Below, piece after piece: positions 1 to 8,417 of a stretch of 64,000 nt of DNA; the stretch's first letter is position 1; the number at the start of each line of letters is the position of its first letter. A model generated the notes under the pieces. The model was not told the origin of the DNA, searched no databases, and saw only the letters and a list, made by a program, of their open reading frames with translations. A program made the position numbers and the translations under genes. This DNA comes from DATHZQ01 sp963823505 (lineage in GTDB: Bacteria > Actinomycetota > Acidimicrobiia > Spongiisociales > UBA5794), in the NCBI GenBank assembly GCA_963823505.1, contig CAWGLY010000005.1, positions 1,612,001 through 1,676,000 on the forward strand, given 5' to 3'.

Positions 1-33
1 GAAGCGGCAGCCGGTGCAGGACACCTCGCACCA

Positions 34-60
34 GATACCGGATACCGGATACCGGATACC
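34..60. repeat. Heptad tandem repeat (GATACCG / CGGTATC)
   Basis: About 3.9 copies of a 7-bp unit lie five bases beyond the livF stop codon. Read in the sense direction of livF the unit is GGTATCC, the same sequence and orientation as the longer tract that follows the acyl-CoA dehydrogenase at 29814-29908. Confidence 0.9.
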
Positions 61-65
61 AACAC

Positions 66-857
66 TCACGACAGCCATCGCTTCCGTCTCTTGTAGTGTT
101 TCACTTCCCGAAAGGTGCGGCGTTCGCCCTCGGAGTGGAGCCCCAAGTAGAACTCCTGCACGTCTTCGTCGTTGAGGAGCTTCTTCGGATCGCCGTCCAT
201 GACGACCTTGCCGGTCTCCATGATGTAGCCGTAGTCGGCGATCGAGAGCGCCATGTTGGCATTCTGCTCGATCAGCAAGACAGAGGTGCCACCCTCGTTG
301 ATCTGCACGATGATGTCGCGGATCTGCTGCACCAGTTTCGGGGCGAGACCCAGGGACGGCTCATCGAGCGCAAGCAGCTTGGGGTCGGCCATCAACGCAC
401 GTCCGATGGCGAGCATCTGCTGTTCGCCGCCCGACAGGTATCCAGCGCTGGCTTTGCGCCGCTCTTTCAGCACGGGAAAGAGGTCCATGACCCGCTCGTA
501 CGATGCCTTGACGCTTGCGCCGTTCTTGTTGGTGATCGACCCGGTGCGCAGGTTCTCGTCGACCGTCATCTCGGCGAAGACGCGCCGACCCTCCATCACC
601 TGAGCGATGCCGGCTCGAACGATGACCGAGGCCTCTTTGCCGTCGATCCGCTCTCCGTCGAGCTCGATCGAGCCCTTGGTGACATCGCCCTCGTGGACGT
701 CGAGCAGACCGGTGATGGCCCGCAGGGTGGTGGTCTTCCCGGCGCCGTTGGCCCCGAGGAGCGCAACGATCTGGCCGTCCTTCACCTCGAGCGAAAGACC
801 GCGCAACACCAAGACGACGTCGTTGTAGACGACCTCGAGGTTGGCGATCTCAAGCAT
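66..857 (-). CDS. livF: Branched-chain amino-acid-type ABC transporter ATP-binding protein LivF
   Basis: This is an ABC ATPase of 263 aa, the usual LivF length. Walker A (GANGAGKT, residues 35-42), the signature LSGGEQQ (141-147) and Walker B LLALDEP (161-167) are intact. The switch region reads LLIEQN, with Gln where most ABC ATPases have His, as is typical of LivF. It would power uptake through LivH/LivM on the cytoplasmic face. It is the last gene of the fadD-livH-livM-binding protein-livF run and is separated from the binding-protein gene by a 13-bp stem-loop. The partner ATPase LivG is not in the window; it may lie beyond the left edge or elsewhere. The substrate need not be an amino acid: the neighbouring acyl-CoA ligase and paa genes suggest an aromatic or fatty acid (inference). 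Confidence 0.93.
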   Translation of the reverse strand: MLEIANLEVVYNDVVLVLRGLSLEVKDGQIVALLGANGAGKTTTLRAITGLLDVHEGDVTKGSIELDGERIDGKEASVIVRAGIAQVMEGRRVFAEMTVDENLRTGSITNKNGASVKASYERVMDLFPVLKERRKASAGYLSGGEQQMLAIGRALMADPKLLALDEPSLGLAPKLVQQIRDIIVQINEGGTSVLLIEQNANMALSIADYGYIMETGKVVMDGDPKKLLNDEDVQEFYLGLHSEGERRTFREVKHYKRRKRWLS

Positions 858-884
858 CTCGGCTCATTCCCTCGTCGTATTGGC

Positions 885-915
885 GGGTGGGGTGCGGACC
901 CGCCGCACCCCACCC
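885..915 (-). terminator. 13-bp stem-loop between binding protein gene and livF
   Basis: The arms GGGTGGGGTGCGG (885-897) and CCGCACCCCACCC (903-915) pair perfectly around a 5-nt loop. No U-tract follows, so it may be an attenuator or an mRNA 3'-end stabiliser that lets the binding protein be made in excess over LivF. Confidence 0.6.
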
Positions 916-927
916 TCCCGTTGTTTG

Positions 928-2370
928 TTACAGCTCGTAGCAGGGAGCGGTGAACTCGAACGCTGCCGCTGCCTCGGACGTGAAGTACTCCTTCACCAGC
1001 ACGGAGCCCGTGGTTCCGCCACCATCTTGGGAAACGGTCTGATCTGCGCCGCCTGCGGCCGTGTAGGCCTCGAGCGACGGCTTGTACATGGCGATTTGCC
1101 GCTGCACGTACTCGTTGGGAGTGCCCGCATAGCTCTGGTTCGGAGCGAGGCCCTCGAAGTCGACATCGGCGATGCTGTTGGCAGCCGTCTTGATGCCCGC
1201 CCGGGTCAGGTCACCGTTGGCGATGGCCGTCTCCAGGACCTTGCGAATGGCGATCGACTCGGTCCAGCCGATGATGAACGCATCCGACGGGCGCCGCGTT
1301 GGGTCGGAAGCGATGATCGCCTCCTGCAGGCCCGCCATGCCGGGAACATCCGTGCCCCACGTCGCACCGTAGTTCGACTGGAAGAAGACCTGATCGAGGA
1401 TCGGGCCAACCGGCGTGTCGAGCAGTCGGAAGTCGTACGTGGGCAGCGACCCTGTCCACAGACCCTGGTAGCCGCTTTGTACCGCACCGCCGAGGATCTC
1501 GGCGAACGTTGACGGGTTTGTCGTGGCGAACACGAAGTCGGCGCCGGAGTTGACGATCTCGGTGATCACCGGCGTCTGGTCCTGACCCGGGATGACCACA
1601 GCCTCCCCGTCATACACAATGTCCATGCCGTAGAACTCCGCGGCGATCTTGACGCCCGCCGCCGCATCCTGTCCGTAGTCACCCGGGAACGTCACGAGAG
1701 CGATGGACTGGGCGCCCTGCTCGTCGTGCATGTACCCGACAACGTCCATGGCCTCGATGCAGTAGTTGGTGTTCTGCTCGAGCGCCAGGCCGTTGTCGAA
1801 CTCGGGGATCGCCCAGCCGGAATACCAGCTCAGCGGAATGAACAACACGTCGTCCTCGACGTACTGCGGGAGTGTCGCCACATTGGTCGGTGAACCGGTG
1901 GACTGGCCAAGCGCTAGGACTTCCTCCTTGATCTTGACGTACTTCTCCTGGTGCTGCTCAACGTTGTAGTTGGTGTCTTCGACGACCAGCTCAACCGTCC
2001 AGCCGTCTGCGATGCCGCCTGCGGCGTTCACCTGGTCCCAGTAGACCCTCTGGGCATCGGTGATGTCGATGACGAGCGGAGCGAACGCGCCGGTCAGGTC
2101 GGCGAGGTAGCCGAGCTTGATGACCTTGTTCTCCACATCGACGCCAACGTCGGCCATGACTTCGCCGCCTGCGGGTGCAGCCGTCGTTTCGGTCGTTTCG
2201 GCTGCGGTCGTCGTTGTCTCATCGGTGCCGGCGGCGGCAGTCGTCGTAGTTTCCGTGGCGGCTGCAGCCGTTGTATCGCTGCCCGCATCGTCATCGTCGC
2301 CTCCGCAGGCGGCAACCACGAGTGCGAACGCCGCAAGGGCGATCAGCCATCCAAACCGTTTACTTCTCAC
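928..2370 (-). CDS. ABC transporter substrate-binding lipoprotein (LivJ/LivK-like)
   Basis: This is a periplasmic-binding-protein type 1 fold lipoprotein of 480 aa that would capture the ligand outside the membrane and deliver it to LivH/LivM. The start is GTG at 2370, six bases after a perfect AGGAGG; a longer reading frame upstream is not needed. The N-terminus is a classic lipoprotein signal ending VVAACGG with the lipid-accepting Cys at residue 22. An acidic and then Thr/Ala-rich low-complexity linker spans about residues 25-75. The mature domain begins near KVIKLGYLADLTGAFAP. The ligand cannot be told from sequence; the clustered acyl-CoA ligase argues for a carboxylic acid rather than an amino acid (inference). 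Confidence 0.92.
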   Translation of the reverse strand: MRSKRFGWLIALAAFALVVAACGGDDDDAGSDTTAAAATETTTTAAAGTDETTTTAAETTETTAAPAGGEVMADVGVDVENKVIKLGYLADLTGAFAPLVIDITDAQRVYWDQVNAAGGIADGWTVELVVEDTNYNVEQHQEKYVKIKEEVLALGQSTGSPTNVATLPQYVEDDVLFIPLSWYSGWAIPEFDNGLALEQNTNYCIEAMDVVGYMHDEQGAQSIALVTFPGDYGQDAAAGVKIAAEFYGMDIVYDGEAVVIPGQDQTPVITEIVNSGADFVFATTNPSTFAEILGGAVQSGYQGLWTGSLPTYDFRLLDTPVGPILDQVFFQSNYGATWGTDVPGMAGLQEAIIASDPTRRPSDAFIIGWTESIAIRKVLETAIANGDLTRAGIKTAANSIADVDFEGLAPNQSYAGTPNEYVQRQIAMYKPSLEAYTAAGGADQTVSQDGGGTTGSVLVKEYFTSEAAAAFEFTAPCYEL

Positions 2371-2459
2371 TTCGGTCCTCCTGTTGTCATTCTGCTCATT
2401 GCTCCTGCCCCCACCGCAGAGGTCGGGACAGTAATCGGCGGAGATCTCTGTAGGTAGGG

Positions 2460-3689
2460 TCAGTAGGTGAAAGGCCAGCCCTTCCAGTAGTTCTTGATGC
2501 GGATCCAGATGCCAAAGAGGCCAAGCGGCTCGGCGATGAGGAACACGACGATGAGCACGCCAAACAGCACGATGTTGAGCTGGAAGATCGACAGCCCGGG
2601 TCCGGCGGCACCCGTCGAGACCAGCCCGAAGTCGTCGGAACTGGTGGCCACGACGAGATTGGCAATCGAAGAGAACGGTCCGCCTGTTTCGGCCTGGTTC
2701 GCCAGCCACAACGTGAAGTCCTCCACGACCCGCGGCGTCAGCACGACGAAGAAGGTCCCCAGCAGGGTGCCCGCCACGGTGCCCGCCCCTCCGATGAGCA
2801 CAATCGCAATGAACTCCACGGACAGCAGCAGATCCCACGACTCGGGTATCACCCTGCCGAGCACGGTGGCGTACAGGGCTCCTGCAAGCCCGGCATAAAA
2901 CGACGACACGGCAAAGGCCTGCAGCTTGCTCTTCGACTCGTTGACCCCCATCACCTCAGCCGCGATATCGCGATCCCGGATTGAGGTCCAGGAGCGCCCT
3001 ATGCGGGTCCGCATGAGGTTCTTCGACAGGACTGCGAACAAGACGGCAATGCCGAACAGGAAGAAGTACGTTTTGGCGTCGCCGCTCAGTTCGACTCCAA
3101 ACCACGGCCCAGGGGTGGAGAAGGAAATGAGCGGCTCGCCCTTCCACAGCGCAAACTCCAGCGGCGGCCATTCCCGTCCGGTCGTCGCGCCGCCCGCCAC
3201 CTTGCCGAGGTTGCGCCACAAGTGGAGCCCAATGAAAACAAGACCGAGCGTGACAAAGGCCAGATACAGCCCGCGCACCCGCACCGCCGTCGGCGCAACC
3301 ACCATGCCGATCACCGCGGCAACGATTCCGGCGGCCGGCAACCAGATCCATATCGGCAGTCCGAAGCCCCAGACGGTATTGCCGGCCTCCCCGCCCAGCA
3401 AGACTGCGGTGTAGGCCCCTACCGCCATGAAGAAGGCATGCCCAAGCGACACTTGGCCGGCAACGCCGGTGAGGAGGTTGAGACCGAGCGCGGCGACGGC
3501 AAAGACGAGAGCCCGGTTGATGATGACGAGCCAACCCGAGTCACCGAGATAGCCCAGGAACGGCACCCCACCGAGCGGGACAAGAAGGGCCAGGACAACG
3601 AGGAGGCCCACCCCGGCGCGCTGCGTCGTCGTCGGGAACAGCGACATCTCCGCTTCGTAGCCCGTGAAGAGATTTGGCCTGCCCCTCAT
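2460..3689 (-). CDS. livM: Branched-chain amino-acid-type ABC transporter permease LivM
   Basis: This is a 409-aa integral membrane permease with about 9-10 hydrophobic segments and the LivM landmark GLNLLTGVAGQVSLGHAFFM near residues 60-80. The cytoplasmic coupling region RIGRSWTSIRDRDIAAEVMG is followed by the VLIGGAGTVAGTLLGTF helix. The ATG at 3689 overlaps the livH stop as ATGA and has AGGAGG ten bases upstream, so the two permeases are translationally coupled. With LivH it forms the transmembrane channel of the uptake system. Confidence 0.94.
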   Translation of the reverse strand: MRGRPNLFTGYEAEMSLFPTTTQRAGVGLLVVLALLVPLGGVPFLGYLGDSGWLVIINRALVFAVAALGLNLLTGVAGQVSLGHAFFMAVGAYTAVLLGGEAGNTVWGFGLPIWIWLPAAGIVAAVIGMVVAPTAVRVRGLYLAFVTLGLVFIGLHLWRNLGKVAGGATTGREWPPLEFALWKGEPLISFSTPGPWFGVELSGDAKTYFFLFGIAVLFAVLSKNLMRTRIGRSWTSIRDRDIAAEVMGVNESKSKLQAFAVSSFYAGLAGALYATVLGRVIPESWDLLLSVEFIAIVLIGGAGTVAGTLLGTFFVVLTPRVVEDFTLWLANQAETGGPFSSIANLVVATSSDDFGLVSTGAAGPGLSIFQLNIVLFGVLIVVFLIAEPLGLFGIWIRIKNYWKGWPFTY

Positions 3690-4663
3690 ACGCGACGGAC
3701 CTCCTCGGTTCCGAAGATGCCATACGGCTTGACGAGAAGCACGACCATCATCAGCAACCACGGCACGATGCCGGAGAACCCGACGCCGAGCCACGAGACG
3801 CCCGACAGGTAGCTGCCGGCGAACACCTCGGCGGTGCCCACCAACAAACCGCCGACGATGGCTCCCGGGATCGAGTCGAGACCGCCGATCACCACTGCGG
3901 GAAAGGCCCGAAACGCCACAAACGCGGTGAAAGGCGTGACACCCGCGGCACGGGGTGACATCGAGGCGAAGATGCCGCCAATGGCAGCGAGCCCGGCGCC
4001 GATGGCCCACGCCACAGCAAACACGCGGCCTACGCTGATGCCCTGAGCCATCGCTGCTTCTTGATCGAAGGCGGTGGCACGCATTGCGATTCCCGTGCGA
4101 CTGCGAAAGAACCATCCCAATCCAACCATCGCCAAACCGGTGACGACGACCATGACAATCTGCGTTTGCGATACGCGCAGCAGCCCGATGTCCACCACGT
4201 TGGCTCCCCATGGGTCACCAAGACCGCGCAACTGGTTGCCGAGGTAGTCGGTGGTGATCGTCCGAACGATCAGGTCGAGACCCAGCGTGATCATTGCAAC
4301 GGCGAACAAGGGCTCGCCGATCATCGGCCTGATGGCGAGACGCTCGACGATGATGCCGATCAATGCCGCGATCAGAATCGCCAGCGCCGCAGACAGGGAC
4401 CACTGCAACAAGGTTGGAGCGGACTCGATCCACTTGCCTGGGATGTTGGCAACCGTTGCGAAGTACACGACGAGGTAGGCGCCCAGTGCCGCGATGGCAC
4501 CGTGCGCGAAGTTCACCACTTGGGTGGCTTTGAAGATGATGACGAAGCCGAGGGCGAGGATGGCGTAGATCGCACCAAGCGCAATCCCGGAGGCGAGGGT
4601 GTTGATGAACTTCTCGACAGCCCCGGCGTTCGCCGTCTGTGCGAGCACGATCTCCAGCATCAT
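3686..4663 (-). CDS. livH: Branched-chain amino-acid-type ABC transporter permease LivH
   Basis: This is a 325-aa permease of the LivH family. The early segment GIALGAIYAILALGFVIIFKATQVVNFAHG and the later AVVIGGLDSIPGAIVGGLLVG stretch are diagnostic, and about eight membrane segments are visible. Two consecutive ATG codons (4663 and 4660) could start it; neither has a strong Shine-Dalgarno sequence. It lies 79 bp downstream of the acyl-CoA ligase gene on the same strand and overlaps livM by 4 bp, so it is probably co-transcribed with both. Confidence 0.94.
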   Translation of the reverse strand: MMLEIVLAQTANAGAVEKFINTLASGIALGAIYAILALGFVIIFKATQVVNFAHGAIAALGAYLVVYFATVANIPGKWIESAPTLLQWSLSAALAILIAALIGIIVERLAIRPMIGEPLFAVAMITLGLDLIVRTITTDYLGNQLRGLGDPWGANVVDIGLLRVSQTQIVMVVVTGLAMVGLGWFFRSRTGIAMRATAFDQEAAMAQGISVGRVFAVAWAIGAGLAAIGGIFASMSPRAAGVTPFTAFVAFRAFPAVVIGGLDSIPGAIVGGLLVGTAEVFAGSYLSGVSWLGVGFSGIVPWLLMMVVLLVKPYGIFGTEEVRRV

Positions 4664-4742
4664 CGGCTCTCAACCACGCCGCGGGCCCTGCTGGGGCGCG
4701 ACGGCCCGTACCGGCGTGCGCTCGCTGTGCTCGGCCCGACCA

Positions 4743-6615
4743 TCAATACATCGACTCCACGAGGTCGCCGAACATGTCTTTCATGGCGCTGCGCTTGAGC
4801 TTCTGGGTGGCGGTGAGCTCGCCGTCTTCGTGGTCGAGCTCCTTGGGGATCATGCGGAAGGTCTTGATCTGCTCGACGCGCGAGAACTTGCTGTTCGTCT
4901 CGTTGACGACTCCCTGGATGAGCTCCATGACCTCTGGCTTCTCGGAGAGGTCGCGATACGTGGTGTACGGGATGCTCTTGCGGAGCGCCCAGTTGCCGAC
5001 CGTGTCTAGCTCGATGCCGATCAGGGCGGTCACGTACTTGCGCCCGTCGCCGATCACCATCGCCTCTTTGATGTACGGCGACGCCTTCAGGCTGTTCTCG
5101 ATCTCCGACGGCGAGATGTTCTTCCCGCCGGACGTGATGATGATGTGCTTGATCCGGTCGACGATCTTGACGTGGGTGCCATCGACCCATTCGCCGACGT
5201 CCCCGGTTTTCAGCCAGCCATCTTCGGTGAAAGTCTCGGCGGTCGCCTCGGGTTTGTTCCAGTAGCCCTTGAATGTGCCGTCGTGCTTGGTCTGGATCTC
5301 ACCGGTCTGCTCGTCGATACGGAACCCGATGTTGGGGTACGGCTCCCCAACGGTGCCGAGCTTGATGCGGCCGACGAAGTTGACGGTGGCGACGGCAACG
5401 TTCTCTGTCATCCCGTACAGCTCCGCCACGTGAAGTCCGAGACCCATGAAGAACTCGAGCACCTCAGGGGCGATGGCGGCGGCTCCCGAACCTGCCCAGC
5501 GGCACCTCCGCAGACCGATGCGCTCCTTCAAGGCCCGGAACATCAACGGGTTGCCGACGGCATAGGCCATCCGGCTGCCAAAGGTGTGGTTGCCGCCATT
5601 GGCGATGCGCTGCTTGCCGATGTAGTTGGCCAGGGAGAGACCGAGCTGGGTCACTCTGCGTTTCAGCCAGGTTGCGTCCTGGAGACGGATCAGCACCGTG
5701 GCGTGGATCTTCTCCCAGATGCGGGGGACAGCGAAGAACAGCGTGGGCTGGATCTCCCGCAGGTTGAGCTGGACCGTCTCGATCGACTCGGCGAAGTTGA
5801 GCACGGTGCCAGAGGAAGCCATCGTCCATGTAGAGAAGATGCGTTCGGCGACGTGGCACAGCGGAAGGTATGTGAGGATCTGGTCGTCGGGGCCCGGCTT
5901 GATGTTGCCGGGAAGCCGACCGTCGACGTTCACCACCAGATCCATGGCGAAGTTGGCGTTGGCGTTGGTCAGCATGGCGCCCTTCGGCGGGCCGGTCGTG
6001 CCCGACGTGTAGACCAGCGTCATGATGTCTTCGGCCGTCGCCTCTGCCATGAGCTTCTCGAGCGCTCCGGTGTTCTCTTGGCGATGTCGGGCACCGAGTG
6101 CCATGAACTCGTCCCAGAACATGAGCCGAGAGTCTTCGTAGCCGCGCACGCCCCGCGGCTCGACGTACAGGATCTTGGTGAGGTTGGGGAAGCGCTCAGG
6201 CGCCAACTCCAGGATCTTGTCGACCTGTTCCTGATCCTCGGCGAAGTGCACGACTGCACCTGCATCGTTGAGCAGGTACTCGACCTCGGCGGCGGGGTTG
6301 GTGGGGTACATGCCGGTGGTGATGCCCCTGACGGCAACCGTGGCAAGATCGAGGATCACCCACTCGGGTCGATCCTCGGAGTGGATCGAGACGACGTCGC
6401 CAGACGTCGACACCGAGGGCGAGCAGCCCGTGACCGGCGGTGACGATCTGATCCCACAGCGCCGTCCAGGTGATCTCCTGCCAGATGCCGAAGTCCTTCT
6501 CGCGCATGGCGACGCCGTCGGGTCGGCGCTGCGCCCAGTCGCGCACACGACTCGCAACCGTCGGGTACCCGGTGCCGATCTCCGGCGCCCCGGGGCGATC
6601 CATCGTTGCGGTCAT
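4743..6615 (-). pseudogene. Long-chain acyl-CoA synthetase (FadD15-like), frameshifted
   Basis: This is an AMP-forming acyl-CoA ligase. The AMP-binding loop TLVYTSGTTGPPKGAM lies near residue 200, and the C-terminal hinge/catalytic region includes KTGDVGEWVDGTHVKIVDRIKHII and TATQKLKR. The ATG at 6615 (AAGGGAG seven bases upstream) opens a frame that reads through LLALGVDV and then turns to nonsense. The frame that continues with GDVVSIHSEDRPEW lies one base off. Removing one base at about 6402 restores an uninterrupted 623-aa protein with the family spacing LGV-x-x-GD. It is therefore either a one-base pseudogene or a sequencing/assembly error. Its position just before livH suggests activation of the imported acid. 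Without the shift the downstream frame alone would lack about 70 N-terminal residues. Confidence 0.85.
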
Positions 6616-6697
6616 GGACGTCTCCCTTCTCGTCTGACAGATCTCACTGCTCAGGCGCCGTCACCATAGAGTTTGTACACGCTCCCTGCCATGAGTA

Positions 6698-6712
6698 CGG
6701 AACGGTGTTCCG
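6698..6712. promoter_or_regulatory. Palindromic operator CGGAAC-N3-GTTCCG upstream of fadD
   Basis: A perfect 6+6 inverted repeat with a 3-bp spacer sits 83 bp upstream of the acyl-CoA ligase ATG and ends just short of the paaN stop. Sites of this shape are typical of TetR-family regulators of fatty-acid genes (established for the class; the particular regulator is unknown). Confidence 0.55.
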
Positions 6713-6721
6713 CTATGTGGA

Positions 6722-8380
6722 TCACGCAGGTTTGCGGACGCCGACGATTCGGAACCGGCCGGCGACAAACGCGGGATCGGACAGGCTGGCGTTGCCTGCC
6801 GGATTGGCTCCGGTGACGTGGAAATCACTGAAGGCTGCGGACTGATTGACGAAGAGCCCGCCGGTGAGGTTGAAGGCGACGGACACCCCGGCGTCGACGG
6901 CCGCCTCTTCAGCCAGGTCCATCACGGACTCGTCTGCCGTGTAGACCAGCCAGGTGATCGCACCGTGCTGTTGCGCTGAGGCGGTGGCGAGTTCGAGGCT
7001 CTGCTCCGTGCCATCCGTCGCGATGATGTAGGCCACCGGACCGAACATCTCCCGCATGTAGACGGCACGATCGGCTGCATCGACCTTGACGACGACCGGC
7101 GTCCGCACGACAGCATCGGGGAACGTTGCGTTGGGGACTTCCCGCGTCTCCAACAGCACCTCGCCGTCGCCTGCCGCCGCATCGAGCCGGGTGAGCGTTG
7201 CCGATCCCTTGATGGCGCCCAGTATGTCGCCCGCTCGCTGGTCGTCGGACAGGAGCCCGCCGATGGCACCCGCAAGCCCTGCCGCCACCTCGTCGAAGGA
7301 CATTCGCTCGTCGCCCACATCGATGCCGTCCCTGGGGATGTACACGTTCTGCGGAGTGGTGCACATCTGCCCCGAGTACATCGTCATCGACACGGACAGG
7401 TTGCGGAACATGCCCTTCAGGTCGTCGGTCGAGTCGATGACGACGGAGTTCACCCCAGCCTTCTCCGTGTAGACGAGTGCATGACGCACGTTCTCCTCGA
7501 GCCAGGTACCGAACGCAGAGCCGCCCGTGTAGTCGACCAGCTTCACCCTCGGGTCCATCACCAGATCCTTGGCGACGGGTGCGTCGGGCGTGTCGGCCAG
7601 CAAAGTGACGACGTTGGGGTCGAACCCGGCGTCTGCCAACACAGCCCTGGCCGTCTCCACGAAGATCGCCAGCGGGAGGATCGTCTCCGGGTGGGGCTTG
7701 ACGATCACGGGGTTTCCTGTGACGAGGCTGGCGAAGATCCCCGGATAGCCGTTCCACGTGGGGAAGGTCGACACCCCGATGGTGACCGCGATGCCGCGGG
7801 GCTTGATGCGCCACGTCTTGTCGATCAGCAGAGGGTCCCGCTTGCCCTGCGGCTTTTCCCAGCGCATCGCAGCGGGCAGCCGGCTCATCTCGGCAGAGGC
7901 GTACGCGAGCGCCTCCAGACCACGATCGAGCGCGTGTGGACCGCCGGCCTGGAACGCCATCAGGAACGCCTGGCCCGTTGTCTGCATCACGGCGTGGGCC
8001 ATCTCGAAACTGCTCCGGCTCAGCCGGTCCAAGATCTCGAGGCAGACCCCCGCACGCACCTTCGGCGAAGCAGCGGCCCAGGCGGGCATCGCAGCGGATG
8101 CCGCATCGAGCAACTCCTCAGGGGTCGATCTCGGGTACTGGACGCCCAGGGCGATGCCGTACGCAGAGGTCTCGGCAACCTCGACAAAGCCGTCGCTTGG
8201 CTGATCAATCTCAAAGGGTTTCCCCAGCCGCTCCTGGAACGCCGCCTCACCGGCGCCCGGGGCGTCTTCGGGGTACGCCCGCGGGCTCTCCGGGTACGGG
8301 CTCCAATAACTCCGGGTGCGGATGGTCTCCAGCGCCTTGTCGAGTATGGCGTGGTGGCGGTCGTAGAAGTCGGTCGCCAT
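6722..8380 (-). CDS. paaN: PaaN-type aldehyde dehydrogenase of phenylacetate degradation
   Basis: This 552-aa NAD(P)-dependent aldehyde dehydrogenase matches the PaaN subfamily by length and by the segment MQTTGQAFLMAFQAGG (about 132-147). The cofactor-binding Lys is in VIVKPHPET (Lys228), the glycine motif is YTGGSAFG (284-291), and the catalytic Cys340 is in MYSGQMCTTPQ. In phenylacetate catabolism this enzyme oxidises the ring-opened semialdehyde (family knowledge). The start is ATG 8380 with GGAGGA six bases upstream. It follows paaH by 37 bp on the same strand and completes a paaG-paaH-paaN operon. No enoyl hydratase domain is fused, unlike E. coli PaaZ. Confidence 0.88.
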   Translation of the reverse strand: MATDFYDRHHAILDKALETIRTRSYWSPYPESPRAYPEDAPGAGEAAFQERLGKPFEIDQPSDGFVEVAETSAYGIALGVQYPRSTPEELLDAASAAMPAWAAASPKVRAGVCLEILDRLSRSSFEMAHAVMQTTGQAFLMAFQAGGPHALDRGLEALAYASAEMSRLPAAMRWEKPQGKRDPLLIDKTWRIKPRGIAVTIGVSTFPTWNGYPGIFASLVTGNPVIVKPHPETILPLAIFVETARAVLADAGFDPNVVTLLADTPDAPVAKDLVMDPRVKLVDYTGGSAFGTWLEENVRHALVYTEKAGVNSVVIDSTDDLKGMFRNLSVSMTMYSGQMCTTPQNVYIPRDGIDVGDERMSFDEVAAGLAGAIGGLLSDDQRAGDILGAIKGSATLTRLDAAAGDGEVLLETREVPNATFPDAVVRTPVVVKVDAADRAVYMREMFGPVAYIIATDGTEQSLELATASAQQHGAITWLVYTADESVMDLAEEAAVDAGVSVAFNLTGGLFVNQSAAFSDFHVTGANPAGNASLSDPAFVAGRFRIVGVRKPA

Positions 8381-8417
8381 CGTGGTTCCTCCGTTGGGGG
8401 TCGCAGATTGTCGTCGA

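Noticed and set aside
2371..2838. N-terminal extension of the binding protein
   Set aside because: The extra 156 codons overlap livM antiparallel to sense-frame logic, lack a signal peptide, and the GTG at 2370 has a perfect AGGAGG and lipoprotein signal.
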